From Aliagarivorans taiwanensis DSM 22990 (GTDB taxonomy: Bacteria > Pseudomonadota > Gammaproteobacteria > Enterobacterales > Celerinatantimonadaceae): a stretch of DNA of 64,000 nucleotides. The position numbers and the translations under genes are program-made. The notes under the pieces are model-generated. The model had not been told where the DNA came from. It saw nothing but the letters and a program-made list of their open reading frames with translations, and did no database searches. The stretch is from contig NZ_AUBZ01000021.1 in NCBI RefSeq assembly GCF_000429505.1, positions 1-64,000 of the forward strand, read 5' to 3'. This document shows positions 1 to 8,347 of the stretch, piece by piece (the stretch's first letter is position 1; each line of letters begins with the position of its first letter).

Positions 1-251
1 GCTGGGTCGAGGCGTGAAATCAATCGGGCAATGGTATCGTGTACTGGTAGGCCTGCAGTAAATAGCCCCTTTTCACGGAACCAGTGGAAGTGGGCTTCAC
101 CAAAGTCTTCGATATCTTCCCAGCCATTGGCTCCGCCAATCGTTGCACATACGGTTAGGAACAGCACATCGAACAACGGATAGCTTACTTTAGCGCTTTG
201 TCGAGGATCTTTAATACTGCCGAAATGCTGGGAAAATACATCGATGGTCAT
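1..251 (-). CDS. ISAs1-family transposase, N-terminal part
   Basis: Reading the minus strand from the ATG at 251 gives about 83 residues that run off the left edge. They carry the N-terminal domain typical of ISAs1/H-repeat transposases: an early DPR motif, then YPLFDVLFLTVCATIGGA, then GWEDIEDFG and later GLPVHDTIARLISRLDP. In the family this domain precedes a DDE catalytic domain, which is not in the window. The protein would catalyse transposition of the element that interrupts gltS. No frameshift or stop is seen in the visible part, so the element may be intact. Confidence 0.85.
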   Translation of the reverse strand, partial: MTIDVFSQHFGSIKDPRQSAKVSYPLFDVLFLTVCATIGGANGWEDIEDFGEAHFHWFREKGLFTAGLPVHDTIARLISRLDP

Positions 252-345
252 GGAAGGCTCCCGAAAAAGGGAGTATAAGATCACAGCACGGACGTCAGGT
301 CAAATTGCTTATAAGCGCTCAAAAAATGTTCGCGATCTCACCCTG
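1..345 (-). mobile_element. ISAs1-family insertion sequence, 5' end (truncated by window edge)
   Basis: The transposase start and its terminal sequence are visible; the rest lies left of the window. The IS end is placed at 345 because gltS-like coding stops matching exactly there, and the minus strand reads CAGGGTGAGATCGC inward, which looks like a terminal inverted repeat. About 95 bp separate this end from the transposase start codon at 251. The target duplication and the other terminal repeat cannot be seen. Confidence 0.8.
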
Positions 346-875
346 CCAATTAAACAGGCAGCGATGAGTCCGAGTGTATTGCTTGCCACGCCAATCTCTG
401 CGGCATTGGCAATGCCCTGCGCCTCAAAAATGGGTGCCCAAGCCATGGTGGTCCCTACTCCACCAATCAACGAAATGGATCCGGCAAGTAGCCCAATCAT
501 TGGCTCAAGCCCGAACAGGCTAGCAACCCAGATGCCTACGCCGTTTTGCAACACGATGTAAACCACCGCCAGTAGCGTTAGTACAAGTAATGGCTTGCCG
601 CCGCTGACGAGGCTTTTAAGGTCTGCCTTAAGCCCTATCCCGGCAAAAAAGTACAGCAACAGATAGTCGCGCTGCACCAAGTCAAAACTCAGCTCGACCC
701 CGCCAAAGTAATAAATGGCCGCCACCAGCAATGCGCAGGCAAAGCCGCCGATAACCGGCTCTGGAATGCTGTATTGTCTGAGTAGCGAGAAACGGTTGGT
801 TGCAGCTTTACCCACAAACAACAGCGCCATCGCCAAAGTAAAAGAGATAAAGCCATCTAATTGCAGTTCAGTCAT
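309..875 (-). pseudogene. gltS: gltS sodium/glutamate symporter, N-terminal half, interrupted by IS
   Basis: GltS imports glutamate with Na+ across the inner membrane. The ORF begins MTELQLDGFISFTLAMALL and keeps the family's first membrane segments, including IPEPVIGGFACALL and the glycine-rich GGVGTTMAWAPIF region. Family members are about 400 residues. Here about 177 native residues are followed by 11 residues (RVRSRTFFERL) encoded by the IS terminus, and the stop codon at 309-311 is inside the IS. The junction is at 345/346. The C-terminal half should lie beyond the IS, outside the window. The fragment is unlikely to transport; I infer loss of function from the truncation. Confidence 0.85.
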
Positions 876-981
876 GGTCTACCCAAGATTTGGTTGTAGT
901 TGTGCCGCGGCCAACAGGCCGCTAGCAGGCACAACTAAATTGGAAACGAAAAGGAAACGAGTGGCCCCATCGCTAACATGC

Positions 982-1018
982 GCCGATTAGGATCGGCCCC
1001 GGGGCACTCCTAATCGGC
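982..1018. repeat. 11-bp inverted repeat with CCCCGGGG core
   Basis: Arms GCCGATTAGGA (982-992) and TCCTAATCGGC (1008-1018) are perfectly complementary, and the 15-nt centre contains the palindrome GCCCCGGGGC. It sits just past the end of the RND permease gene. No T-run follows on either strand, so a simple intrinsic terminator is not supported; it may still act as an RNA 3' stem protecting the efflux operon transcript. Confidence 0.6.
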
Positions 1019-1025
1019 TAGTTAG

Positions 1026-4000
1026 CTATGAAGGCGATTTAATGCGAAACATCAGCGCGTAGAACAAGGGCACAACCATCAATGTGAGCAAGGTTGCGAA
1101 CAGCAAACCAAACATGATGGTGACCGCCATGCTCTTAAAGAATGGGTCCACCAGCAAAGGGGCCACGCCCAAAATGGTGGTACAAGCGCCAAGCAATACC
1201 GGGCGCGCCCGGCTAGTCGCTGCATTAATGATTGCCTGATAGGGATGGGTACCAAGCCGACGCTCTACATCTGCCTGGTCTACCAGCACAATGGCGTTTT
1301 TCACCATCATGCCCACCAGGCTCAAAAACCCAAGGGTGGCCATAAATTCGAACGGGGTCTGGAACAGTATCAGCCCCACCGCTACACCTATGACCGCCAA
1401 TGGCACGGTTAGCCAGATAACCAACGCTTGGCGAATGCCGTTAAACATGAACACCACTGCCAGCACCATCGCCGTAAACCCAAAGGGAGCTGCGGCCATT
1501 AGCGCTTCATCGGCCTCTTTAGCGTCTTTGTATTCGCCGTACCAATTAAGTTGATAGCCCGGGGGCAACTCGATGGCTTCCAACTCGGCGCGTATGCTGG
1601 CAAATGCTTGGGCAGTTAGCACGCCCGGCGCAGGATCGGCCTGAGCCATAATGGTCGGTACCCTGTCTACCCGTTTTAGCATTGCGTCTTGCCAAACCAC
1701 ATCAACACTGTCGACTAGCTGCGACACGGAAATGAACTCGCCAAGGCTGTGACTAAACACTTCCGTGTTCTCCAACGCTTTGCCGTGATGACGCTCCTGC
1801 GCAGGCGCTCGCACTACAATTGGGATGAGATCGTTACCTTCACGATATGCCCCGGCATGGCGTCCGGTTAGCGTTTGCTGAATAGCGGCATTGATCTCGC
1901 GCGAGGTAAGGCCATAGCGCTGCGCTTTTTCGCCCGAAAACACCGGTTGCACCACCGGCACTTGTTGGCGCCAATCATCTTGAACAGCAACTAAATACGG
2001 GTTGTCAGCCATAACCTGCTTGGCTTGCTCAGCCAGCGAGCGCAACACTGTGCTGTCTGGTCCGTGGAATGCCGCTTCAATCTTTTTGCCGCCACCCGGC
2101 CCTAACACAAACTTCCAAGCCATAATCGACGCGTCTGGATAGTCTCGCTCTAACTGAGCCTGCAGCGAAAGCAGCAAAGGCTCGATACGCTGAAAATCGT
2201 CCACGTCGACCAGTAGTTGGCCATAGCTGGCATTACCCGGCTCTGGCGAGTAGGTCAGCATAAAGCGCAGGCCACCGCCGCCGATGAAGCTGGTGATGTC
2301 TGTTACCCCTTCATGGGCGGCGACATCCTGCTCAATCTCGCTAATAACACGTTGCGTAAGGCTGATATCCGCGCCTTGCGGCAAGCGCACATCGACAACG
2401 AACTGAGGGCGCTGCGACTCCGGCATAAACCCAGGTGGTACTAACCCAAAACCTTTGATGCCCGCGACCATCGCGATAGCAATCGCGAGTAACGCGACTC
2501 GGCGATGCGCCAGAACACGCTGCAACACCTTGGTGTAAGCCGACATGGGGCGACTGACCGCGTTGCTTTTAGCCTTAGCCACCTTCAAAAAGTCATGGCA
2601 TAGCAAAGGCGTTACCGTCACCGCGAACAGCCAACTCAGTAGCATCGAGTAGAGGATCACCCAAAACAGCGAGCCCGCGTACTCTCCCATGTTTGAGGGC
2701 GACAGGCCAATGGCACTAAATGCGCAGATACCGACAATGGTGCCGCCCAGCAAGGGCCATTTAGTCGATTCGACGACATCTGAGATTACATCGATGCGAT
2801 CGGCCTCCGGCTCACTCTGTAAACGCGCCAACACGCCATCAGTGACCACGATGGCATTGTCCACCAGCATGCCCAGCGCAATGATCAACGCGCCGAGCGA
2901 GATCCGCTGCATCGCAATATCTTCGATCAGCATGATGATCAAGGTGCCCGCCACCGTTAGCACTAGCACAAACCCGATGATGATCCCGGTGCGCAAACCC
3001 ATAAACAACAGCAGCACGACGAACACGATGACAACGGCAGCAACCAGGTTGTTTACAAAATCATTCACCGACGCCCGCACCGAATCCGACTGCAGCGACA
3101 CCTCGTGCAGCTCGATGCCAAGTGGTCGCTGGTCAGCTAACTCGTCGATACGCTGTTTAACCGCATCGCCCATGTTGACCACGTTGCCGCCCGCCCGATT
3201 AGAGATGCCCAAGCCGATGGCACGCTCGCCGTTATACTGCATCAACAAGCTGGTTGGCTCCTGATAGCCGCGGCTCACCTCTGCCACATCGCCCAGAGTA
3301 ACAACCGCATTATTGGCGCCTAGCCCTAGGTGAATACTGCGGATATCGTCGAAGGTGCGCACCGTAGAGCTAGGAATAACCGGAATATACATGTCGCCGC
3401 TATCCACTGAGCCCGCGACGGTAATGGCATTCTGGTTTTCCAGTACGCGATAGATTTGATCTGCCGATACACCGAACTGCGCCAAACGCTGGTTTGAGAT
3501 CTCAACGAAGATGGTCTCTTGGCGCTCACCGAGAGTTTGGGTGCGCGCAACGCCGGGGACTAACACCAGCTCGCGACGCAGGCTGTCTACGTAATCCTGT
3601 AGTTGCTTGTCGCTGTAACCCTCTCCGGTTACCGCATAAAACTGGGCGTATACATCGCCAAAGTCATCATTCACGATTGATGGGCCTGCGCCGGCGGGTA
3701 ACTCGCGTTGGGCATCACTTACTTTGCGGCGAACCTTATCCCAAATCTGCTGCAGTTGCGCCTCCGTTTTGGCAAAGCCAATCTCGATTTCTACCGTCAC
3801 CTCTGACATGCCTTGCTTGGAGGTGGAGGTTATCTCTTTTACCTCCTGCAAGGTCTGTAGCGCCCCTTCAATGACATCGGTCACCTCATCCGATACCTCT
3901 TGCGCAGTTGCGCCGGCATAGGGCGTCACCACCACCGATTGGCGAATAACAAACTCCGGGTCCTCAAAGCGACCAAGTTGCTGATAACTTAACAGGCCGC

Positions 4001-4070
4001 CTACCAGCACTAAGGCGATAATCACCCAAACACTGGTGCGTTTGGCCAAGGTATAACGAGCAAGGTTCAT
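1026..4070 (-). CDS. RND-family multidrug efflux permease
   Basis: A 1014-residue inner-membrane proton/drug antiporter of the AcrB/HAE1 type, the usual family length. The N-terminus (MNLARYTLAKRTSVWVIIAL) gives TM1, followed by a large periplasmic domain, a TM2-TM6 block near residues 335-530, a second periplasmic domain and a final TM block. The TM4 motif is GMLVDNAIVV near residue 400: one aspartate of the AcrB Asp-Asp pair is kept and the second is Asn. The TM10 lysine is present in VGMMVKNAIVLVDQ near 920. The start codon directly abuts the stop of the upstream adaptor gene, so the two are one operon. No TolC-type gene is adjacent. Substrates cannot be told from sequence. Confidence 0.93.
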   Translation of the reverse strand: MNLARYTLAKRTSVWVIIALVLVGGLLSYQQLGRFEDPEFVIRQSVVVTPYAGATAQEVSDEVTDVIEGALQTLQEVKEITSTSKQGMSEVTVEIEIGFAKTEAQLQQIWDKVRRKVSDAQRELPAGAGPSIVNDDFGDVYAQFYAVTGEGYSDKQLQDYVDSLRRELVLVPGVARTQTLGERQETIFVEISNQRLAQFGVSADQIYRVLENQNAITVAGSVDSGDMYIPVIPSSTVRTFDDIRSIHLGLGANNAVVTLGDVAEVSRGYQEPTSLLMQYNGERAIGLGISNRAGGNVVNMGDAVKQRIDELADQRPLGIELHEVSLQSDSVRASVNDFVNNLVAAVVIVFVVLLLFMGLRTGIIIGFVLVLTVAGTLIIMLIEDIAMQRISLGALIIALGMLVDNAIVVTDGVLARLQSEPEADRIDVISDVVESTKWPLLGGTIVGICAFSAIGLSPSNMGEYAGSLFWVILYSMLLSWLFAVTVTPLLCHDFLKVAKAKSNAVSRPMSAYTKVLQRVLAHRRVALLAIAIAMVAGIKGFGLVPPGFMPESQRPQFVVDVRLPQGADISLTQRVISEIEQDVAAHEGVTDITSFIGGGGLRFMLTYSPEPGNASYGQLLVDVDDFQRIEPLLLSLQAQLERDYPDASIMAWKFVLGPGGGKKIEAAFHGPDSTVLRSLAEQAKQVMADNPYLVAVQDDWRQQVPVVQPVFSGEKAQRYGLTSREINAAIQQTLTGRHAGAYREGNDLIPIVVRAPAQERHHGKALENTEVFSHSLGEFISVSQLVDSVDVVWQDAMLKRVDRVPTIMAQADPAPGVLTAQAFASIRAELEAIELPPGYQLNWYGEYKDAKEADEALMAAAPFGFTAMVLAVVFMFNGIRQALVIWLTVPLAVIGVAVGLILFQTPFEFMATLGFLSLVGMMVKNAIVLVDQADVERRLGTHPYQAIINAATSRARPVLLGACTTILGVAPLLVDPFFKSMAVTIMFGLLFATLLTLMVVPLFYALMFRIKSPS

Positions 4071-5177
4071 TTAGTTAGCCTCCACAACAGACACATCCTG
4101 GGCGCGCACAGTCATGTCTGCTGACAACTGACTGTGACCGGCAATCACTACTTGCTCGCCATGTTGGATATCACTTTCAATGGCAACGCGGTCCATATTG
4201 ATCGCGCCCGCCTTTACCTTGCGCTTGGATAAGCTTCCGTCGGAGTTCACCACCCAAACGAACAGGCCACCCATGTTGTCGGGGAGTACCGCTGTTAGCG
4301 GTAGCGAAAGCTGCTGCCCCTGATCATTGTTGGCACGCGAAGTGGTAACTTCGACCGGCATACCGGGTAGCACGCCCTGCCCGTTTAGCTCTTTAAACGC
4401 TAGCGTGACAGCGTAGGTGTGAGTGACCGGATCGGGCTCTGTGGCAAACCGGGCCAAGGACAACTCGAACTGCTTGCCCGGGAAATCACGCAGTTTTCCC
4501 ACAGCAGCGCCGTCACTATCTTGCTGTTGCATCGCTCGAGCGGGAACGTTAATTACGACTTCAAGGCTGTCCAAGTCATGCATGGTGATTACAGATTGCT
4601 CTGCTTGTATCAGGTCATGATTGTCGACCAAGCGACGGGCGATAACCCCGTCAAAGTGCGCGTATAGAAAGGTGTGTTCTAGCTGTCGCGAAGCCTCAGC
4701 CACACGGTTTTTCGCCATCAGGAAGCGGCTTTCTATCTCTTCGAGTTGCGCCTGGGCGATAGCCCCATTGTTAGAGAACAGCTGCATGGCACGTTTAAGC
4801 TCTCGGTGTCTGTTTTCCATCTCTATGTTGGCGCGTGATAGGGCAATCTCTGCATCGGTGGGATCTAGGCGGGCAATCAGATCGCCATTCCGAACGTAGT
4901 CGCCTTCATCAGCAAAGATGTCAATGATCCGCCCATGGGTTCTAAAGGCCAGTGCCGCGCGATAGGCAGACTGCACGACGCCGAAATAACGGGCTTCATC
5001 ACCGAGCCTGTTGACTGCGGCTTGCTCGGTAATCACCGGTCGAATCCCGTCAGTGACAGGCATAGCTTGGTCTTCAGCGCTACAAGCACTGAGCATTCCT
5101 GCAATTACCGCTAGCGCGCCAAGGCTTATAAGTCGACGCGTTGCCGGTGCGCCATCGTAGTGTTTGGTTTGCAACAT
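4071..5177 (-). CDS. RND efflux periplasmic adaptor lipoprotein
   Basis: Membrane-fusion (HlyD/AcrA-type) adaptor of 368 residues that would link the downstream RND permease to an outer-membrane channel. A signal sequence ends in the lipobox LSAC (lipidated Cys at about 32). A lipoyl/barrel-sandwich half (HGRIIDIFADEGDYVRNGDL), a coiled-coil hairpin and a second lipoyl half (LYAHFDGVIARRLVDNHDLI) follow, then beta-barrel and membrane-proximal domains. I chose ATG 5177 because GGAG sits 7 nt before it; the longer reading would start with a GTG at 5189 that overlaps that same ribosome site. It abuts the permease gene without a gap. Confidence 0.9.
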   Translation of the reverse strand: MLQTKHYDGAPATRRLISLGALAVIAGMLSACSAEDQAMPVTDGIRPVITEQAAVNRLGDEARYFGVVQSAYRAALAFRTHGRIIDIFADEGDYVRNGDLIARLDPTDAEIALSRANIEMENRHRELKRAMQLFSNNGAIAQAQLEEIESRFLMAKNRVAEASRQLEHTFLYAHFDGVIARRLVDNHDLIQAEQSVITMHDLDSLEVVINVPARAMQQQDSDGAAVGKLRDFPGKQFELSLARFATEPDPVTHTYAVTLAFKELNGQGVLPGMPVEVTTSRANNDQGQQLSLPLTAVLPDNMGGLFVWVVNSDGSLSKRKVKAGAINMDRVAIESDIQHGEQVVIAGHSQLSADMTVRAQDVSVVEAN

Positions 5178-5296
5178 AGTTAGCTCCACAAAGTGCTATT
5201 AAACGTGCCGACCATAAAAACCACCTAATGGCCGAAAGTGCGTAATCAGATTTGCGGCTAGCTTACTCGTCAGATTTGGCGTGCACAGGGATTACA

Positions 5297-5340
5297 GAAA
5301 TTCAAATTTGGTAGTCTGGGTTTCGCCAAATTTGAATTTC
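5297..5340. repeat. Perfect 15-bp inverted repeat
   Basis: Arms GAAATTCAAATTTGG (5297-5311) and CCAAATTTGAATTTC (5326-5340) are exact reverse complements with a 14-nt spacer. Each arm also contains the 8-bp palindrome CAAATTTG. The element lies between the divergent efflux operon (start 5177) and the small hydrolase-like gene (start 5410). It is AT-rich and has no T-run. A regulator operator is the simplest reading; a small transposon relic is the alternative. Confidence 0.75.
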
Positions 5341-5409
5341 TTAAAACCCTATTCAGCAATGAGAGCGATTCTGATAATGCTCGAACACTTATTCAGATCG
5401 AGAAATACA

Positions 5410-5790
5410 ATGCAGTTCAAATTGATGTTAAATGGCCGCAAATATCGGATTAACGATGACGGTGAAGGCGACGCAGTCTTGATGGTGTTCCACTCGGGTC
5501 AAGACTTTGTAGAGTTAGAGTTGCTTAAGCGCTACCAAAATAACCGCTTCCGCATATTGGTGATCGACATTTCGCAGGCATGGCCCATCCCTGCATCACA
5601 GATGACGGTGAGTCAGTTAGAGTCGCTAGCCGATGACGTCCATTTGTTCGCTGATATCAACTGGCTAGACAAGCTCACCCTACTCTCATCGGGCAGCGGG
5701 CACGTACTCTACCCAATGTTGAAACAGCGTTTAAAGCAGCGCCTACAACTCGCCAATTTAGTTAACGAAGTGGAGAGCTTCAGCACATGA
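5410..5790 (+). CDS. Small degenerate alpha/beta-hydrolase-like protein
   Basis: A 126-residue protein with the beginning of an alpha/beta-hydrolase fold: a beta-strand pair (NGRKYRINDDGEGDAVLMVF) like those before the oxyanion HG motif, and a segment LTLLSSGSGHVLYPM that resembles the nucleophile elbow but reads SGSG instead of a canonical G-x-S-x-G. It is less than half the normal hydrolase length and has no clear catalytic Asp/His. Start ATG 5410 has GAGA 8 nt upstream; longer in-frame readings (GTG 5281) would run through the inverted repeat. The stop is one base from the convergent LysR gene stop. Function unknown. Confidence 0.5.
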   Translation: MQFKLMLNGRKYRINDDGEGDAVLMVFHSGQDFVELELLKRYQNNRFRILVIDISQAWPIPASQMTVSQLESLADDVHLFADINWLDKLTLLSSGSGHVLYPMLKQRLKQRLQLANLVNEVESFST

Positions 5791-5791
5791 G

Positions 5792-6745
5792 TTAGCTATT
5801 GAGTTGGGAGATTAGCTCCGGCTGAGGGGTATTATCAAAGTAGCTTTGGATAACCTGGTGGAGCACCTGGGTCATGGGATAGTCACGTTTGGATTGCAAA
5901 TAGCCACAACACAATTGATAACTGTTTAGTGCCGCCGGGACATTCGGAGGTAAGGGGTAGCAATCGATATCTTCGCGTAAGCAGCCAAGGTAGGTACTGC
6001 CATAGAAAATGGCATCGGAGCTCGCTACTTTATGCAGTATCGCTTGGGCGCTATGGGTAGTCAGTGTCACCCTAGGCTCAAAGCCCTTCGCACGGTATAC
6101 CTCATCCAATGGGTCTTGCGGATTGGGGGCCCCGTCAGAAATTACCCTCGCAAGAGGAAGATTGCCAATTGCATCCCAGCCGCTGGTGTTTGTTAGCACG
6201 GGATGCCCTCTTCGCGCGACGATACACACTTCAATATCACGCAGCCCGCACTGATAGATGTCCTGAGGAAAGCCCATTCCCTCAAAACAGATCATGATAT
6301 CGATATCCCCCTTGAGTAACTCTATCAGCGAATGATCCTGCCAATAAACAAGCTGGATGTGTGCCTTGGGAAACGCTGTACGCAGCGCATCAAACAGCTC
6401 ACCACCATGAACATCCAGTACCAATAGGTGCACGGCCACACGAATAGTGCCTTCAAACGCCTCAGGATCAAAATCTTGATAGGATTCGAGCACCTTGATA
6501 AACGGCACCAGCATCACATCTGCAGCCTCAGCGAGTCGTTCAGCAAGCTCTGACGGTTCAACACCATGGGCCTTACGAATAAACAACCTGTCGCCAAACG
6601 TTTCGCGTAGTTTTGCCATACCGCGACTAACGCTGGTTTGAGAGATCCCCAGCTTGGCGGCGGCAGTATGGGTGTTGCGGGTTTCTACTACTGCGCACAG
6701 TAGCCTCAACAGGTTTAGATCGAGCTTCTCGAGATCCTTCTTCAT
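5792..6745 (-). CDS. LysR-family transcriptional regulator
   Basis: A 317-residue LysR regulator. The N-terminal winged helix-turn-helix spans about residues 8-65 (LDLNLLRLLCAVVETRNTHT, then AAKLGISQTSVSRGMAKLRE). A periplasmic-binding-protein-like effector domain fills residues 95-300. The target is not evident: it faces away from the Omp85-like gene at 7016, with a 270-bp intergenic region between the two starts, so that gene is one candidate. Convergent with the small hydrolase-like gene. Confidence 0.88.
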   Translation of the reverse strand: MKKDLEKLDLNLLRLLCAVVETRNTHTAAAKLGISQTSVSRGMAKLRETFGDRLFIRKAHGVEPSELAERLAEAADVMLVPFIKVLESYQDFDPEAFEGTIRVAVHLLVLDVHGGELFDALRTAFPKAHIQLVYWQDHSLIELLKGDIDIMICFEGMGFPQDIYQCGLRDIEVCIVARRGHPVLTNTSGWDAIGNLPLARVISDGAPNPQDPLDEVYRAKGFEPRVTLTTHSAQAILHKVASSDAIFYGSTYLGCLREDIDCYPLPPNVPAALNSYQLCCGYLQSKRDYPMTQVLHQVIQSYFDNTPQPELISQLNS

Positions 6746-7015
6746 CAGCGCGTTTATCCAAGTTATTTAGTTGATGCCTAGTTCTGAGTAACTACGGGTG
6801 GCTAAACCCGCAACTAACACACCATCAGTATAGCCGACAACAAAAACAAAATCAGACACTTAGCATTCCCGCTAAGTCTCTGGTTGCAGATGATGCAACT
6901 AGGCAAAAGTGAATTTCTCAAAGTCATACCGTCAGCCCAAGTCCGTGCATAGAATCGTCGCAGTTTTTTCATGCGCCAACACACAAACTAACCAACCTTG
7001 TGGGATAACCGAGAC
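6746..7015. promoter_or_regulatory. Divergent intergenic region, LysR / Omp85-like
   Basis: 270 bp between divergent starts, the expected place for LysR operators (T-N11-A type). I see AT-rich stretches around 6830-6900 but no palindrome that I can support as a defined site. Confidence 0.3.
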
Positions 7016-8200
7016 ATGACTTCGCTGATTTCATTACTAGTAGAGCTGTATCAACTGTTGCGAGTAACCCTAATAAGCTTACTCACCCTAACCCTTTATT
7101 CGCCAAGTTTGCTAGCCGAGGAGCACGCGCTTGAATACTACCCTGACGGCGATGGCAAAGAGCAAGGTATGGTGGTTATTCCGGTAGCAGCGGCTTTGAA
7201 GAGCACCGGGATGATGGGCGGTGCGGTTGTGTCGGTTCCCCATATCGGGCAAGCCAACACGCAACTTGTTGGTTTTGGCGCGTACTCAGTCAATGACAGC
7301 TACATCACTTATCTGGGTTATTTCAACTTTGCATTAACCCGTGATTGGAGTATCGATGTCTCAATGCTTCAAGCAGAGTTTATGGACTCGCCCCTACAAG
7401 GCAGTACTGACAGCGTTGACGCCAGCAAGGCAGAGTATCCAGCAGCGTATCTAGAACGCGACTGGTATCTAACCTTGCGAAGAAATTTGCCCACCCTGAG
7501 GGCCAGAACCGATTTTGAATTCGAGCCTTTCTACAAAACCAGAGACATTCGCTCCAACTCCACCGCAGGTGAGCATGGCAAAAGCTATGGCGTGAGCGCA
7601 GGGTTAGTTCAGGACACGCGCGATAACCAAGCTTCCCCCGGTAACGGCTACCTTGCAACCGGGAAAGTCCTGCGCGACTGGGGAGGCGCTGAGCGCGCCG
7701 CATACACCCGCTGGGAAGCCCAGTATGCACGCTATCTCGACCTCGGTGGTTCGGCCTTATTTAAGCAGCAAACCTTAGCCCTAAGTGCCTACTTGTCAGA
7801 CATACCCACGTGGAGCAATCACAATACCGCGAGTCAACCCGACTGGTTTGCACAGTCTGTACTGGGTGGCTCAGAGCGTATGCGCGGCTACGAAGATGAC
7901 TACTTTCACAGTCGCAGCGCGGTACATTATGCGGCGGAGTATCGCGTGATCCCGCAGTGGCAGCCACAATCGCAGATTCCCTTGGTTAACCGTTACCAGT
8001 TTCCTTGGTGGCAGGTTGCGCTGTTTGCCGAACTTGGCGATGTCGCGCCGCACTTTAGTCTTGAAGAGCTGCATAGCGATCTAAAGTGGAGCGCAGGCTT
8101 TGGTGTGCGGGTGTTTGTGGAGAATATTGTCGCGCGCGCGGATTTTGCGTTTAGCGATGTGGATACGCTGTTTCGTTTTGCGGTAAATCAGCCGTTTTAG
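7016..8200 (+). CDS. POTRA-less BamA/TamA-family (Omp85) outer-membrane barrel
   Basis: A 394-residue outer-membrane protein. A signal peptide ends near SLLAEEHA; the rest is barrel-like, with alternating aromatic strands and a terminal Phe (RFAVNQPF) typical of the beta-signal. The Omp85 loop-6 motif is present as MRGYEDDYFHSRSA, matching the family's (V/I)RG(F/Y). No POTRA repeats are visible, and the length is that of a 16-stranded barrel alone, as in 'noNterm' Omp85 proteins. ATG 7016 is preferred; the longer reading starts at a TTG (6998). What it inserts or exports is unknown. The HlyD-type gene follows 147 bp later. Confidence 0.75.
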   Translation: MTSLISLLVELYQLLRVTLISLLTLTLYSPSLLAEEHALEYYPDGDGKEQGMVVIPVAAALKSTGMMGGAVVSVPHIGQANTQLVGFGAYSVNDSYITYLGYFNFALTRDWSIDVSMLQAEFMDSPLQGSTDSVDASKAEYPAAYLERDWYLTLRRNLPTLRARTDFEFEPFYKTRDIRSNSTAGEHGKSYGVSAGLVQDTRDNQASPGNGYLATGKVLRDWGGAERAAYTRWEAQYARYLDLGGSALFKQQTLALSAYLSDIPTWSNHNTASQPDWFAQSVLGGSERMRGYEDDYFHSRSAVHYAAEYRVIPQWQPQSQIPLVNRYQFPWWQVALFAELGDVAPHFSLEELHSDLKWSAGFGVRVFVENIVARADFAFSDVDTLFRFAVNQPF

Positions 8201-8347
8201 TGTCAGTTTGGTTCGCTGTGGTTGACCCTCACGTGACCTAAGTCGCTGAGCGCAAAGCCATCTAGTGACCTTGAACAAAATACACCACGGTCTATGCCTG
8301 ATTTGCCAGTAATTGCAAAACTATTCCGCGCAAGTAAAGGGACTTAC

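Noticed and set aside
982-1018. Intrinsic terminator of the first RND operon
   Set aside because: The stem is strong but there is no T-run on either strand, so it is listed as an inverted repeat only.
2689-3264. Long open frame opposite the RND permease gene
   Set aside because: Low-complexity Ser/Thr/Met-rich translation on the antisense of a clear gene, with no ribosome site; a coding shadow.
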